Assembly: GCF_003269295.1 (NCBI RefSeq)
Contig: NZ_QLTT01000013.1
Location: 124,001-188,000, forward strand
DNA from: Lentzea atacamensis
Lineage (GTDB): Bacteria; Actinomycetota; Actinomycetes; Mycobacteriales; Pseudonocardiaceae
DNA: 64,000 nucleotides
Direction: 5' to 3'
Part shown: in pieces, positions 41,911 through 50,216 of the stretch
Layout of the letters: each line of letters begins with the position of its first letter
Position numbering within the stretch: position 1 is the stretch's first letter
Notes under the pieces: generated by a model
What the model saw: only the letters and a program-made list of their open reading frames with translations
Told to the model about the DNA's origin: nothing
Databases searched by the model: none
Position numbers and translations under genes: made by a program

Positions 41911-43380
41911 GTGAGCGCACCTAGCGCCAGCATCTCCGAGCAGGACAAAGGTTTCTTCGGGCACCCCCGAGGCCTGTCCACGCTCTTCTTCACCGAACTG
42001 TGGGAACGGTTCTCGTTCTACGGGATGAAGGCCATCCTCGGCCTCTACCTGTGGACGGCCGTGGCCGAGGGCGGCATGGGCGTCGACAAGGCGCTCGCCC
42101 TGTCGGTGGTCGCCATCTACGGCTCGTCGGTGTACATGTCCGGCGTCGCGGGCGGCTGGCTCGCGGACCGCGTGTTCGGTGGCCAGCGGGCCACGTTCTA
42201 CGGCGGCGTGCTGATCATGTGCGGCCACCTCGCGCTGGCACTGCCGATCGGGCTTGCAGGTGTCTACCTGGGCCTCGTCCTCATCGTTCTCGGCACGGGC
42301 CTGCTCAAGCCGAACATCTCCACGGTCGTCGGCGGCCTCTACGAGCAGCACGACACCCGTCGTGACGCGGGCTTCACCGTCTTCTACATGGCGATCAACA
42401 TCGGTGGCTTCGTGTCGCCGCTGATCACCGGCGCACTCGCGGACGGCATCAACTACCACGCCGGTTTCGCCGCCGCCGCGGTCGGCATGGCGCTCGGCCT
42501 GATCCAGTACCAGCTCGGGCGCAAGCACCTGCGCGGCTCGGCCGCCGTGCCGCCGAACCCGCTCCCGCGGCAGGAGAAGGGCCGCGTCTACGGCCTCATC
42601 GCGGCCATCGCCGTCGCGCTCGTCGCCGCCGGGTTCGTCGCGTACCAGCTGTGGGACGTCGACGGTGTCATCGCTGTCATCTCGATCCTGTCGGTGCTCC
42701 TGCCGGTCACCTACTTCACGATCATGATCCGCAGCAGGAAGACGACCGCCGAGGAACGCCCGCGCGTCATCGCCTACATCCCGCTGTTCATCGCGGCGGC
42801 GATGTTCTGGCTGATCTTCGAGCAGAGCGCGTCGGTCATCGCGGAGTTCGCCGACTCGCACGTGGACAACCACGTGTTCGGCTGGGAGTTCCCGGTCGCC
42901 TGGTTCCAGTCGATCAACCCGATCATGATCATCGTGCTGGCGCCGGTGTTCGCGCTGCTGTGGGTGAAGCTCGCCGACCGCGCGCCCAGCACCCCGCGCA
43001 AGTTCGCCGGCGCGCTCGTGCTGGTCGGTTTGTCGTTCGTGCTCATGTACTTCGCGAGCAACTCGGCGGCCGACGGCAAGGTGACGCCGCTCTGGCTCGT
43101 GGTGATGTTCCTGATCATGACCGCCGGTGAGCTCATGCTCTCGCCGGTCGGCCTCTCGGTGACGACGAAGCTCGCGCCGCGCGCGTTCGCCTCGCAGACG
43201 ATGGGCCTGTGGTTCCTCGCCAGCGCAGCGGGTTCCGGCATCGCCGCGCAGCTCGTGAAGTTCTACACCAGCAGCCCGTCGGCGTACTTCATGACGCTGG
43301 GCGGCGCGGCGATCGTGCTCGGCATCGCGCTCGCGGTGGCGGCGCCGGTCATCCGGAAGTTGATGTCCGGCGTCGAGTAG
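41911..43380 (+). CDS. POT/PTR-family proton-dependent oligopeptide transporter
   Basis: The 489-residue MFS protein has the POT signature ELWERFSFYGMKA (ExxER motif in helix 1), GGWLADRVFGGQRATFYGG and FTVFYMAINIGGFVSPLI (PTR2 motif), and about 14 helices. It imports di- and tripeptides with protons. GAGAGGA lies about 8 nt before the GTG; a longer reading upstream covers the divergent promoter. A clear terminator hairpin follows. Confidence 0.92.
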   Translation: MSAPSASISEQDKGFFGHPRGLSTLFFTELWERFSFYGMKAILGLYLWTAVAEGGMGVDKALALSVVAIYGSSVYMSGVAGGWLADRVFGGQRATFYGGVLIMCGHLALALPIGLAGVYLGLVLIVLGTGLLKPNISTVVGGLYEQHDTRRDAGFTVFYMAINIGGFVSPLITGALADGINYHAGFAAAAVGMALGLIQYQLGRKHLRGSAAVPPNPLPRQEKGRVYGLIAAIAVALVAAGFVAYQLWDVDGVIAVISILSVLLPVTYFTIMIRSRKTTAEERPRVIAYIPLFIAAAMFWLIFEQSASVIAEFADSHVDNHVFGWEFPVAWFQSINPIMIIVLAPVFALLWVKLADRAPSTPRKFAGALVLVGLSFVLMYFASNSAADGKVTPLWLVVMFLIMTAGELMLSPVGLSVTTKLAPRAFASQTMGLWFLASAAGSGIAAQLVKFYTSSPSAYFMTLGGAAIVLGIALAVAAPVIRKLMSGVE

Positions 43381-43390
43381 TCCCTTGACG

Positions 43391-43443
43391 AGGCGAGAGG
43401 GAGGCCCGTCGCGGCGGCGGTGCGGCGGGTCTCCCTCTCGCCT
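43391..43443 (+). terminator. Terminator hairpin after the peptide transporter
   Basis: AGGCGAGAGGGAG and CTCCCTCTCGCCT form a perfect 13-bp stem with a GC-rich 27-nt loop; both directions lack a strong T-run. Confidence 0.65.
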
Positions 43444-43536
43444 TCAAGGATGCACTACGGAGATGTGTCATTGGGGCACGAACATTGCTCCAGCCGGGTG
43501 AAGTCGAGCACGTGCTGCGACGGATTTCGCCCCAAG

Positions 43537-44823
43537 TCAGCTGTTCTTCACGGCCAGTGACCGTTTGGTTTCGTTCGCCCGCACTGGAAGTCGCAACGCG
43601 CCGCGGATCAGCTTCGACTTCCTGCGCGCCACCGGACCGTCCGGCGCGAGGTCCGGGAACCGCTTGAACAGCTCGTGCAACGCGATCGCGCCCTCGATGC
43701 GGCTGAGCCCCGCGCCGATGCAGTAGTGGATGCCCGCGGAGAACGACAGGTGCTCACGCGCGTTGGACCGCGTCGGGTCGAACTTCAGCGGGTCGGCGAA
43801 AACCCGCGGGTCCCGGTTCGCCGCCGCCAGCATCAGCAGCACCGGCATGCCCTTCGGCAGCGTGACGCCGGCCAGCTCCAGGCGTTCCTTCGGCCACCGG
43901 ATCGTGTACTGCACCGGCGGGTCGAGCCGCAGCACCTCTTCGACGAATCCCTCGGCATATTCGGGGCTTTGCGCGAGCGGGGCGACGGTGTGCGGGTTCT
44001 CGAAGGCTTTCAGCACGCCGTTGCCGATGAGGTTGACCGTCGTCTCGAACCCGGCGAACAGCAACAACCCGGTGGTGGCGACGAGATCCTCGCGGCTGAG
44101 GTCCGCGTGCTGCGTGACCAGGTGGCTGACGATGTCGTCCTTGGGGTTGCGGCGGCGTTCGTCCATCAGCCCGTCGATGAAGTCGTTGTACTCGATGATG
44201 GTGGCGTGCAAGCTCTTCAGCTGCTTGTAGGACCACACGCCGTCGAGCGTCTCGGCGAGTGAACTGCCCCAACGGGCAAAGGTTTCCTTGTCGTCGTCGG
44301 GCACGCCCAGCAGATCTGCGATGACCTGGATCGGCACCTGCGCGGCGAACTCCGTGACGACGTCGAACCGGTCGTCGAGCCTGTCCAGGTAGTCGGTGAC
44401 GATCTTCTGGATGGACGCGGTGCGGTCCTTCAGCGCGCGTGGCGTGAAGAACGGCTGGACGAGCTTGCGCAACCGGGTGTGGTTGGGCGGGTTCATCATC
44501 AGGAACGAGTCCTGCACCGGGTTGACGATCTTCTCGCCGTTCTTGACCAGCGTGATCGGCACCATCGACGCCTCGTCGAAGGTCGCGGTGATGAACCTGT
44601 TGTCCCGCAGGACCGAGTCGCAGATCTCGCGCGACGGGCTCACGTAGGCGCCCATCCTGCTGCGGACCATGTCGCCCTTCGCGCGCACTTTCTCGTACAT
44701 GGCGTACGGGTCGCGGTCCGGCGGCGAGGCGATGACGGCTGCGTACGGGTCACCAATCAGCGCGTACCCGCGGACGAGAGAGCGGAGCGCGAAGAACTGG
44801 GCGGCGGTCTTCAGCGTGGACAT
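43537..44823 (-). CDS. Cytochrome P450
   Basis: The 428-residue soluble P450 has the I-helix oxygen-binding motif LLFAGFETTV, the K-helix ExxR (EEVLR) and the heme-ligand segment FSAGIHYCIGAGLSRIEGA with the cysteine thiolate. It fits bacterial class I P450s that take electrons from a ferredoxin; no ferredoxin is encoded nearby. Substrate unknown. It lies 31 nt downstream of a TetR-family regulator gene in the same direction, so the two probably form an operon controlled by the palindrome upstream of the regulator. Confidence 0.92.
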   Translation of the reverse strand: MSTLKTAAQFFALRSLVRGYALIGDPYAAVIASPPDRDPYAMYEKVRAKGDMVRSRMGAYVSPSREICDSVLRDNRFITATFDEASMVPITLVKNGEKIVNPVQDSFLMMNPPNHTRLRKLVQPFFTPRALKDRTASIQKIVTDYLDRLDDRFDVVTEFAAQVPIQVIADLLGVPDDDKETFARWGSSLAETLDGVWSYKQLKSLHATIIEYNDFIDGLMDERRRNPKDDIVSHLVTQHADLSREDLVATTGLLLFAGFETTVNLIGNGVLKAFENPHTVAPLAQSPEYAEGFVEEVLRLDPPVQYTIRWPKERLELAGVTLPKGMPVLLMLAAANRDPRVFADPLKFDPTRSNAREHLSFSAGIHYCIGAGLSRIEGAIALHELFKRFPDLAPDGPVARRKSKLIRGALRLPVRANETKRSLAVKNS

Positions 44824-44854
44824 GCGTCCACAGTGCGGGGTACGTGAAGAAGCT

Positions 44855-45448
44855 TCAAGAGTTCCGGCGGTGTCGCCGCACGGTTTCTTCGACGAGATCG
44901 AGCACGGGCTCCATGTCGTCCGCGGGAAGACCCATCGCGAGGTGCGAGACCAGGCCTTCCAAGACCAGTTCCAGGAAGCTCGTCAGGACGGTCACGTCGA
45001 CGTCGTCGCGCAGGTTGCCGGCTTCGCGCTGACGGATGAGGCGCTGCCGGGTGGCGGCGGTGAGCTGTTCACTCCGCTCGGCCCACCTGGCCCGGAAGTC
45101 GGGGTCGGTGCGGAGCCTGCGCGAGACCTCCAGCCGGGTGCCGAGCCAGTCCGCGGCGTGCTCTTCGTCCCGTTTCTCCGGTTCGTCCAGCAGATCGCGC
45201 ATGACCTGGACTAGGCCCTGCTCGGCCACGACGTCCGCCATCCTGAGGGCGTCGTCCTCGGCGAGCGCGAGGAAGAGCGACTCCTTGTCGCGGAAGTGGT
45301 GGAAGATCGCACCGCGGGACAGTCCCGTCGCCTCTTCCAGGCGGCGTACCGTGGCACCCTCGTAGCCGTGGCGCGCGAAGCACGCACGCGCGCCGTCGAG
45401 GATCTGACGGCGGCGGGCGTCGAGGTGGTCCTGGCTCACCCTGGGCAC
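44855..45448 (-). CDS. TetR-family regulator, AcnR-like
   Basis: The 197-residue protein starts PRVSQDHLDARRRQILDGAR and has the helix-turn-helix TVRRLEEATGLSRGAIFHHF followed by RDKESLFLALAEDDALRM. It is strikingly like the AcnR/Rv1474c group that represses the aconitase gene in Corynebacterium and Mycobacterium. Here no acn gene is adjacent; the downstream gene is a P450. The GTG at 45448 gives the family N terminus. A 24-bp perfect palindrome 31 nt upstream is the likely autoregulatory operator. Whether it is the AcnR orthologue or a paralogue cannot be told from the window. Confidence 0.85.
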   Translation of the reverse strand: MPRVSQDHLDARRRQILDGARACFARHGYEGATVRRLEEATGLSRGAIFHHFRDKESLFLALAEDDALRMADVVAEQGLVQVMRDLLDEPEKRDEEHAADWLGTRLEVSRRLRTDPDFRARWAERSEQLTAATRQRLIRQREAGNLRDDVDVTVLTSFLELVLEGLVSHLAMGLPADDMEPVLDLVEETVRRHRRNS

Positions 45449-45479
45449 CGGTAGATGGTCGCAGGGCCGGGGCGGGAAA

Positions 45480-45503
45480 TCCAATCCGTACGTACGGATT
45501 GGA
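45480..45503. promoter_or_regulatory. Perfect 24-bp palindrome, TetR operator candidate
   Basis: The palindrome has half-site TCCAATCCGTAC and its exact reverse complement with no spacer, centred on GTAC. It lies 31 nt before the GTG of the TetR gene, a typical position for autorepression, and about 110 nt before a small gene on the plus strand. Confidence 0.75.
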
Positions 45504-45614
45504 CACGTCCAAGAGTGTGATCTTTTGGGCGGTCACCGTTGATGATCCCTTTCGTGTGGATCATCGGCCGGGCTTGCGCGACCAGGGCCGCCGCCACCAA
45601 TATTCTGCACCGCC

Positions 45615-45767
45615 ATGGAGACGCAGGAGATCATCAAGCTGTCGGCGCTCGCGGAGCGCCTCGGGTGGCAGCGGCGTGAGTCCACCGGCGTCCACGTGGT
45701 CGATCTGCTGGTGAGCCGCTCGGTCTCGGATCTCATCGCCGCGCTCGCGCAGAACCGGGACCTGTAA
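45615..45767 (+). CDS. 50-residue protein of unknown function
   Basis: The reading frame METQEIIKLSALAERLGWQR continues with an amphipathic helix (VHVVDLLVSRSVSDLIAALA) and ends NRDL before TAA. A TATTCT -10 box lies 8 nt before the ATG, consistent with a leaderless transcript. The composition (Leu, Ala, Val heptad-like spacing, no shift into GC-biased noise) looks like a small helical, possibly dimerising protein. No family is recognised. It is divergent from the TetR gene across the 24-bp palindrome. Confidence 0.5.
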   Translation: METQEIIKLSALAERLGWQRRESTGVHVVDLLVSRSVSDLIAALAQNRDL

Positions 45768-45858
45768 CGGACTGTTTCACGGCTTTCGGTAAGCGCTTTC
45801 CCGCACTTCGGCACGGGGTTGACAGCGGTTGTCATGCGGTGGTGTGATCTGCGCGACA

Positions 45859-45876
45859 GATAGGAAAGTTTCTATC
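45859..45876. promoter_or_regulatory. Near-palindrome with GAAAGTTTC core
   Basis: GATAGGAAAGTTTCTATC is symmetric at all but two pairs and contains GAAAGTTTC, a core seen upstream of secreted carbohydrate-active genes in actinobacteria (LacI-type control). It lies 62 nt before the CBM-bearing secreted protein gene. Confidence 0.5.
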
Positions 45877-45938
45877 CAATAACTGAATCCGCCGCCGCTC
45901 TGAGTGATCCCCCTACCCGTCTCGTGGGAGGCACAACA

Positions 45939-48887
45939 GTGGCACCGAGCAGAGGCCGGGCGTTACGCGCGGTCGGCACGATGGGCGTCGCGTTCGCGAC
46001 GGCCATCGCAGTGATGTCGGTACCTGAGGCCGCTTTCGCGGCGCCGGTCAGGTACGAAGCGGAGAGCGCGACGATCTCCCAGGGCGTGGTGGAGTCGAAC
46101 CACGCCGGGTTCTCCGGTACCGGTTTCGTCAACTTCGACAACGTGGCCGGGAGCTCCGTGGAGTTCAGCGTCACCGCGTCGAAGGCCGGCGAGGCGAAGC
46201 TGACCTTCCGGTACGCCAACGGAACCACGGACAACCGGCCGGTCGACGTGAACGTCAACGGTGGCCTGGCCGTCGACGAACGCGCGTTCGCGGGCACGGG
46301 CGCGTGGACGACGTGGACCTCGGTCACGAACACGGTCCAGCTCAACGCGGGCGTGAACACGATCCGGCTGACCGCCACGGGTGCCACCGGCGGTCCGAAC
46401 CTCGACTACGTCGAGCTCGAGGAGACCGGCGCGGTTCCCGCTCTCGAGCAGGAAGCGGAGAACGCGAGCATCTCCCAGGGCGTGGTGGAGTCGAACCACG
46501 CCGGGTTCTCCGGTACCGGTTTCGTCAACTACAACAACGTGGCCGGCTCGTACGTCGAGTACACGATCACCGCGGACCAGGGTGGTGAACACGACCTCAC
46601 GTTCCGCTACGCCAACGGAACGACGACCGACCGGCCGGTCTCGGTGACCGTCGACGGCGGCTCAGCGCAGACCGTGTCGTTCCCCGGCACCGGTGCGTGG
46701 ACGACGTGGCAGACGCGCACCGCGAAGGCGACGCTGAAGGCCGGTCCGAACAAGATCCGCGCGACCGCGACGACCGCGAACGGCGGCCCGAACGCGGACA
46801 AGCTGACCGCGGTGCTCGCCGGCCCGCCGGACACCGAGGCGCCGACGCCGCCGAAGAACCTGCAGTTCGTGTCCTCCACGCACGACTCCGTGACGCTGAA
46901 GTGGGAAGCGGCCACTGACAACGTCGGCGTCGTGGGCTACGACGTCTACCAGCACGGCCAGCTCGTCACGAGCGTCGGCAACGTGCTGGAGGCCACCGCG
47001 ACCGGCCTGCAGCCCGACACCACCTACGACTGGACCGTGTTCGCGAAGGACCGCGCGGGCAACGTCTCGCAGGCCTCGAACAACGTGCCCGGCCGCACCC
47101 AGCCGGCGCCCGCGGACACCCAGCCCCCGACGACGCCCGGCAACCTGCGCGGCACCGGCGTGACCGAGACCAGCGCGTCGATCGAGTGGAACGCCTCGAC
47201 CGACAACGTGGGCGTGACGGGCTACGAGATCCACGTCGACGGCGTGCTGAAGCAGACCGCGGACGGCTCCGCGACGACGGCGACCATCGCCGGCCTGACC
47301 AAGGGACAGGCGTACAAGGTCAAGGTCCGCGCGAAGGACGCGAAGAACAACCTCTCCGGCTTCTCCAACGAGATCACCGTGACGCCGAACTCGGGCGGCC
47401 CGCAGGGCGTGCCGAACCCCGGCACCGTCAAGCAGATCGCCGGCGGCGTCGACGTCGCGTGGGGCCTCGCGTTCCTGCCCGACGGCTCGGCGCTCGTCAC
47501 CGAGCGGGAGTCGTTCAACATCCTGCGCGTGACCGAGGCCGGCTCGAAGACCGTCATCGGCAAGATCCCCGGCGCCATGGGCACCGGCGGTGAGGGCGGC
47601 GCGCTCGGCATCGAGGTCTCGCCGAACTGGGCCTCCGACCGGTTCATCTACGTCTACCACACCTACAGCGGCGGAAACCGCCTGGTCAGGGCGCAGTTCG
47701 ACGGCGCGCAGCTGTCCAACTGGACGACGCTGCTCGACGGCGTGCCGAAGAGCCGGTTCCACAACGGCGGCCGCCTGCGCTTCAGCCCCGACGGCCGGCA
47801 CCTGTTCATCTCGACCGGTGACGCGCAGAACGGCTCCAACGCGCAGAACCTGAACAACAACGCCGGCAAGATCCTCCGGGTCAACCCCGACGGCTCCATC
47901 CCGTCGGACAACCCGTTCCCGGGCAAGGCGATCTGGAGCTACGGCCACCGCAACGTCCAGGGCCTCGACTTCGACTCGAAGGGCCGCCTGTGGGCCTCGG
48001 AGTTCGGCAACTCGCAGCAGGACGAGGTCAACCTGATCACCAAGGGCGGCAACTACGGCTGGGACCGCTGTGAGGGCACCATCGGCGACTGCTCCGGCAC
48101 CATCCCGCCGAAGAAGACCTGGTCGACCTCGCAGGCCTCACCGTCGGGCCTGACGATCATCAACGACTACGTCTTCGTCGCCACGACCGTCGGCCAGCGC
48201 ATCTACCGCATGCGCATCGACGCCAACGGCAACCTCGTGGAACAGCAGACCTACTTCCAGGGCACCTACGGCCGCCTGCGCACGGTCGAGGTCGACAAGG
48301 AAGGCGACATCTGGCTGACCACGTCGACCGACAAGGACGGCTCGCCCGGCAACGACCGGATCATGCACATCGACATCGTCTACGAGGGCGGTGGCGGCGG
48401 CTTCAAGCTGACGTCCTCGGCCTTCGCCGACGACGCGATGATCCCGGCCAAGTACACCTGCGCCGGCGACGGAGTGGCGGGCCAGGACCCGTCGCCGCCG
48501 TTCGCGTGGGGCGAGTCCTCCGGGGCCCAGGCCTACGCCATCGTCTTCGCCGACCGCGTGAACAACGGCAACAAGCTGCACTGGGCGATCTGGGACATTC
48601 CGGCGACTGCCCGCTCGCTGCCGGAGAACCTGGGTGCCGGGTTCAACGTGCCCGGTCAGGGACCGGCCAAGCAGAAGGCGATGGGGTCGGGTGCGAACTC
48701 GCAGAAGTTCTTCGGGCCGTGCCCCGGTGGGTCCACCAACCCGTACACGTTCACGTTGTACGCGTTGAACACCGCCACGGTGCCGGGGATCACCTCGTCG
48801 TCGACGATGGCGCAGATCGAAACGGCCATCAAGAACGCGTCCACGGCCAACACCGTGCTGCGCGGACGTTCGAACGCCCGTACGTGA
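45939..48887 (+). CDS. Secreted CBM-FN3-PQQ sugar dehydrogenase-PEBP multidomain protein
   Basis: The 982-residue precursor has a signal peptide ending near AAFAAP. Two tandem CBM35/CBM6-like modules follow (about 38-140 and 145-270), then two FN3 domains (about 280-375 and 380-470, each starting DTxxPTTP-like and with WxxxTDNVGVxGY). A glucose/sorbosone-type PQQ dehydrogenase propeller spans about 480-790 (VAWGLAFLPDGSALV, FHNGGRLRFSPDGRHLFIS, WSYGHRNVQGLDFD, EFGNSQQDEVN). A C-terminal YbhB/PEBP domain covers about 810-975 (AKYTCAGDG, HWAIWDIP, GPCPGG). GGGAGG 7 nt before the GTG at 45939 sets the start. It probably oxidises sugars while bound to polysaccharide. Confidence 0.88.
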   Translation: MAPSRGRALRAVGTMGVAFATAIAVMSVPEAAFAAPVRYEAESATISQGVVESNHAGFSGTGFVNFDNVAGSSVEFSVTASKAGEAKLTFRYANGTTDNRPVDVNVNGGLAVDERAFAGTGAWTTWTSVTNTVQLNAGVNTIRLTATGATGGPNLDYVELEETGAVPALEQEAENASISQGVVESNHAGFSGTGFVNYNNVAGSYVEYTITADQGGEHDLTFRYANGTTTDRPVSVTVDGGSAQTVSFPGTGAWTTWQTRTAKATLKAGPNKIRATATTANGGPNADKLTAVLAGPPDTEAPTPPKNLQFVSSTHDSVTLKWEAATDNVGVVGYDVYQHGQLVTSVGNVLEATATGLQPDTTYDWTVFAKDRAGNVSQASNNVPGRTQPAPADTQPPTTPGNLRGTGVTETSASIEWNASTDNVGVTGYEIHVDGVLKQTADGSATTATIAGLTKGQAYKVKVRAKDAKNNLSGFSNEITVTPNSGGPQGVPNPGTVKQIAGGVDVAWGLAFLPDGSALVTERESFNILRVTEAGSKTVIGKIPGAMGTGGEGGALGIEVSPNWASDRFIYVYHTYSGGNRLVRAQFDGAQLSNWTTLLDGVPKSRFHNGGRLRFSPDGRHLFISTGDAQNGSNAQNLNNNAGKILRVNPDGSIPSDNPFPGKAIWSYGHRNVQGLDFDSKGRLWASEFGNSQQDEVNLITKGGNYGWDRCEGTIGDCSGTIPPKKTWSTSQASPSGLTIINDYVFVATTVGQRIYRMRIDANGNLVEQQTYFQGTYGRLRTVEVDKEGDIWLTTSTDKDGSPGNDRIMHIDIVYEGGGGGFKLTSSAFADDAMIPAKYTCAGDGVAGQDPSPPFAWGESSGAQAYAIVFADRVNNGNKLHWAIWDIPATARSLPENLGAGFNVPGQGPAKQKAMGSGANSQKFFGPCPGGSTNPYTFTLYALNTATVPGITSSSTMAQIETAIKNASTANTVLRGRSNART
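46074..46530 (+). repeat. Pair of identical 61-bp direct repeats inside the CBM region
   Basis: Bases 46074-46134 and 46470-46530 are identical over 61 nt, beginning ATCTCCCAGGGCGTGG. They encode ISQGVVESNHAGFSGTGFVN in each of the two CBM modules, while the flanking parts of the modules have diverged, suggesting recent gene conversion or duplication. Confidence 0.9.
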
Positions 48888-48897
48888 TGTGAGGAAC

Positions 48898-48927
48898 GTG
48901 CCCGTGCGCACGCGTGCGCACGGGCAC
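48898..48927. terminator. Perfect 14-bp hairpin after the PQQ dehydrogenase gene
   Basis: GTGCCCGTGCGCAC-GC-GTGCGCACGGGCAC is a complete palindrome 10 nt after the stop codon, followed by TCCTTG. It probably ends the transcript before egtA. Confidence 0.7.
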
Positions 48928-49016
48928 TCCTTGATCTGTAAGGATTTCGGCCGTGCAGCTGTCAGACCCCGCGTGTAGCGTCGAGTGCGCCAGACGATCA
49001 CGGGGAGTGTGGCAGC

Positions 49017-50216
49017 GTGACTGCGTTGCGTGACCAACCGGCGCCGGTGACGTTCACCGACCGCGCCGAGGCCGAGGCTTACGTCGCCTCGGTCTGCTTC
49101 AAGCACGGACCTCCGCGGCTGTTCGGCGTGGAGCTCGAATGGACGGTGCACCACGCGGAAGACCCAGGTCAGACCCTAGATCCACACCGGTTGGCCGCGG
49201 CTCTCGGAGACCACGCGCCACCCACCCTCGTTCCAGACAGCCCCCAGAGGCCGCTACCGAGCGGCACCCCGCTGACCGTCGAGCCGGGCGGGCAGGTCGA
49301 GATCTCGACACCTCCCTGCACCAGCCTCCCGGACCTCTTCCGAACGGTCGCTCAGGACATCTCCCACCTCACCGCCATGCTGGCGGACCACGGTCTCGTG
49401 CTCGGCGATCGTGGCGCCGACCAGCACCGCGGGCCCACGCGCATGTTGCAGGTGCCCAGATACGCGGCGATGGAGCACGCGTTCGGCCACGTCGGTGCCG
49501 ACGGCATCGCGATGATGTGCAGCACGGCCGGTCTGCAGGTGTGCCTCGACTTCGGCGAGGAGAAGCACCTCAGGGACCGGTGGGCCGCCGTGCACCAGCT
49601 CGGGCCGGTGCTGAACGCGTTGTTCGCGAACTCGCCGGGTATCGGTGGCAGGCACCAGGACTGGGCGTCGGCTCGCATGCGGACGCTCTACGGCACGGAT
49701 CCCGTGCGCACCAGGCCCAGCGCTGTGTGCGCCGATCCGGCACAGGCTTATGCGAAGAGAGTCGTCGACACACCGGTGATCGTCGTGCGCGGGCCGAGTC
49801 CCAGCTGGATTCCGCCGCGAAGACTGACGTTCGCGGAGTGGATCGGCGGGGCGCTCGACCGCAGCCCCACCAGTGACGACCTCGACTACCACATGACGAC
49901 GATGTTCCCGCCGGTGCGGCCGCGCGGGTACATCGAGATCAGATACCTCGACACGCCCGCGCCTGGCGGGTGGATCGCGCCGAGTGCGCTGCTCGTCGCG
50001 CTGTTCAGCGACCCGTCCGTTGTGGACGGTGTGCTGGCGGCGACGGAACGGGCGGCCGGGCGGTGGCTCGTCGCCGCACGGCACGGGATGGCGGACGAAC
50101 GCATCGCCAGGGCTGCCGAAGACGTTGTGGCCCTTGGTGTTGAGGCGTTGTGCCGCACCGGTCTCCCACACGACCAGATCAGCACGATCAGCCGGGAGCT
50201 TGAGGGGAAGCTGTGA
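49017..50216 (+). CDS. egtA: Ergothioneine biosynthesis glutamate-cysteine ligase EgtA
   Basis: The 399-residue enzyme of the GCS2 family makes gamma-glutamylcysteine for ergothioneine. FGVELEWTVH near residue 40 and VEISTPPCTSLPDLF carry the metal and glutamate-binding residues, and PRGYIEIRYLDTPAPGGW is the conserved C-terminal block. It opens a four-gene cluster egtABCD with overlapping or nearly touching genes; its stop overlaps the egtB GTG by 4 nt. GTG start. Confidence 0.92.
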   Translation: MTALRDQPAPVTFTDRAEAEAYVASVCFKHGPPRLFGVELEWTVHHAEDPGQTLDPHRLAAALGDHAPPTLVPDSPQRPLPSGTPLTVEPGGQVEISTPPCTSLPDLFRTVAQDISHLTAMLADHGLVLGDRGADQHRGPTRMLQVPRYAAMEHAFGHVGADGIAMMCSTAGLQVCLDFGEEKHLRDRWAAVHQLGPVLNALFANSPGIGGRHQDWASARMRTLYGTDPVRTRPSAVCADPAQAYAKRVVDTPVIVVRGPSPSWIPPRRLTFAEWIGGALDRSPTSDDLDYHMTTMFPPVRPRGYIEIRYLDTPAPGGWIAPSALLVALFSDPSVVDGVLAATERAAGRWLVAARHGMADERIARAAEDVVALGVEALCRTGLPHDQISTISRELEGKL

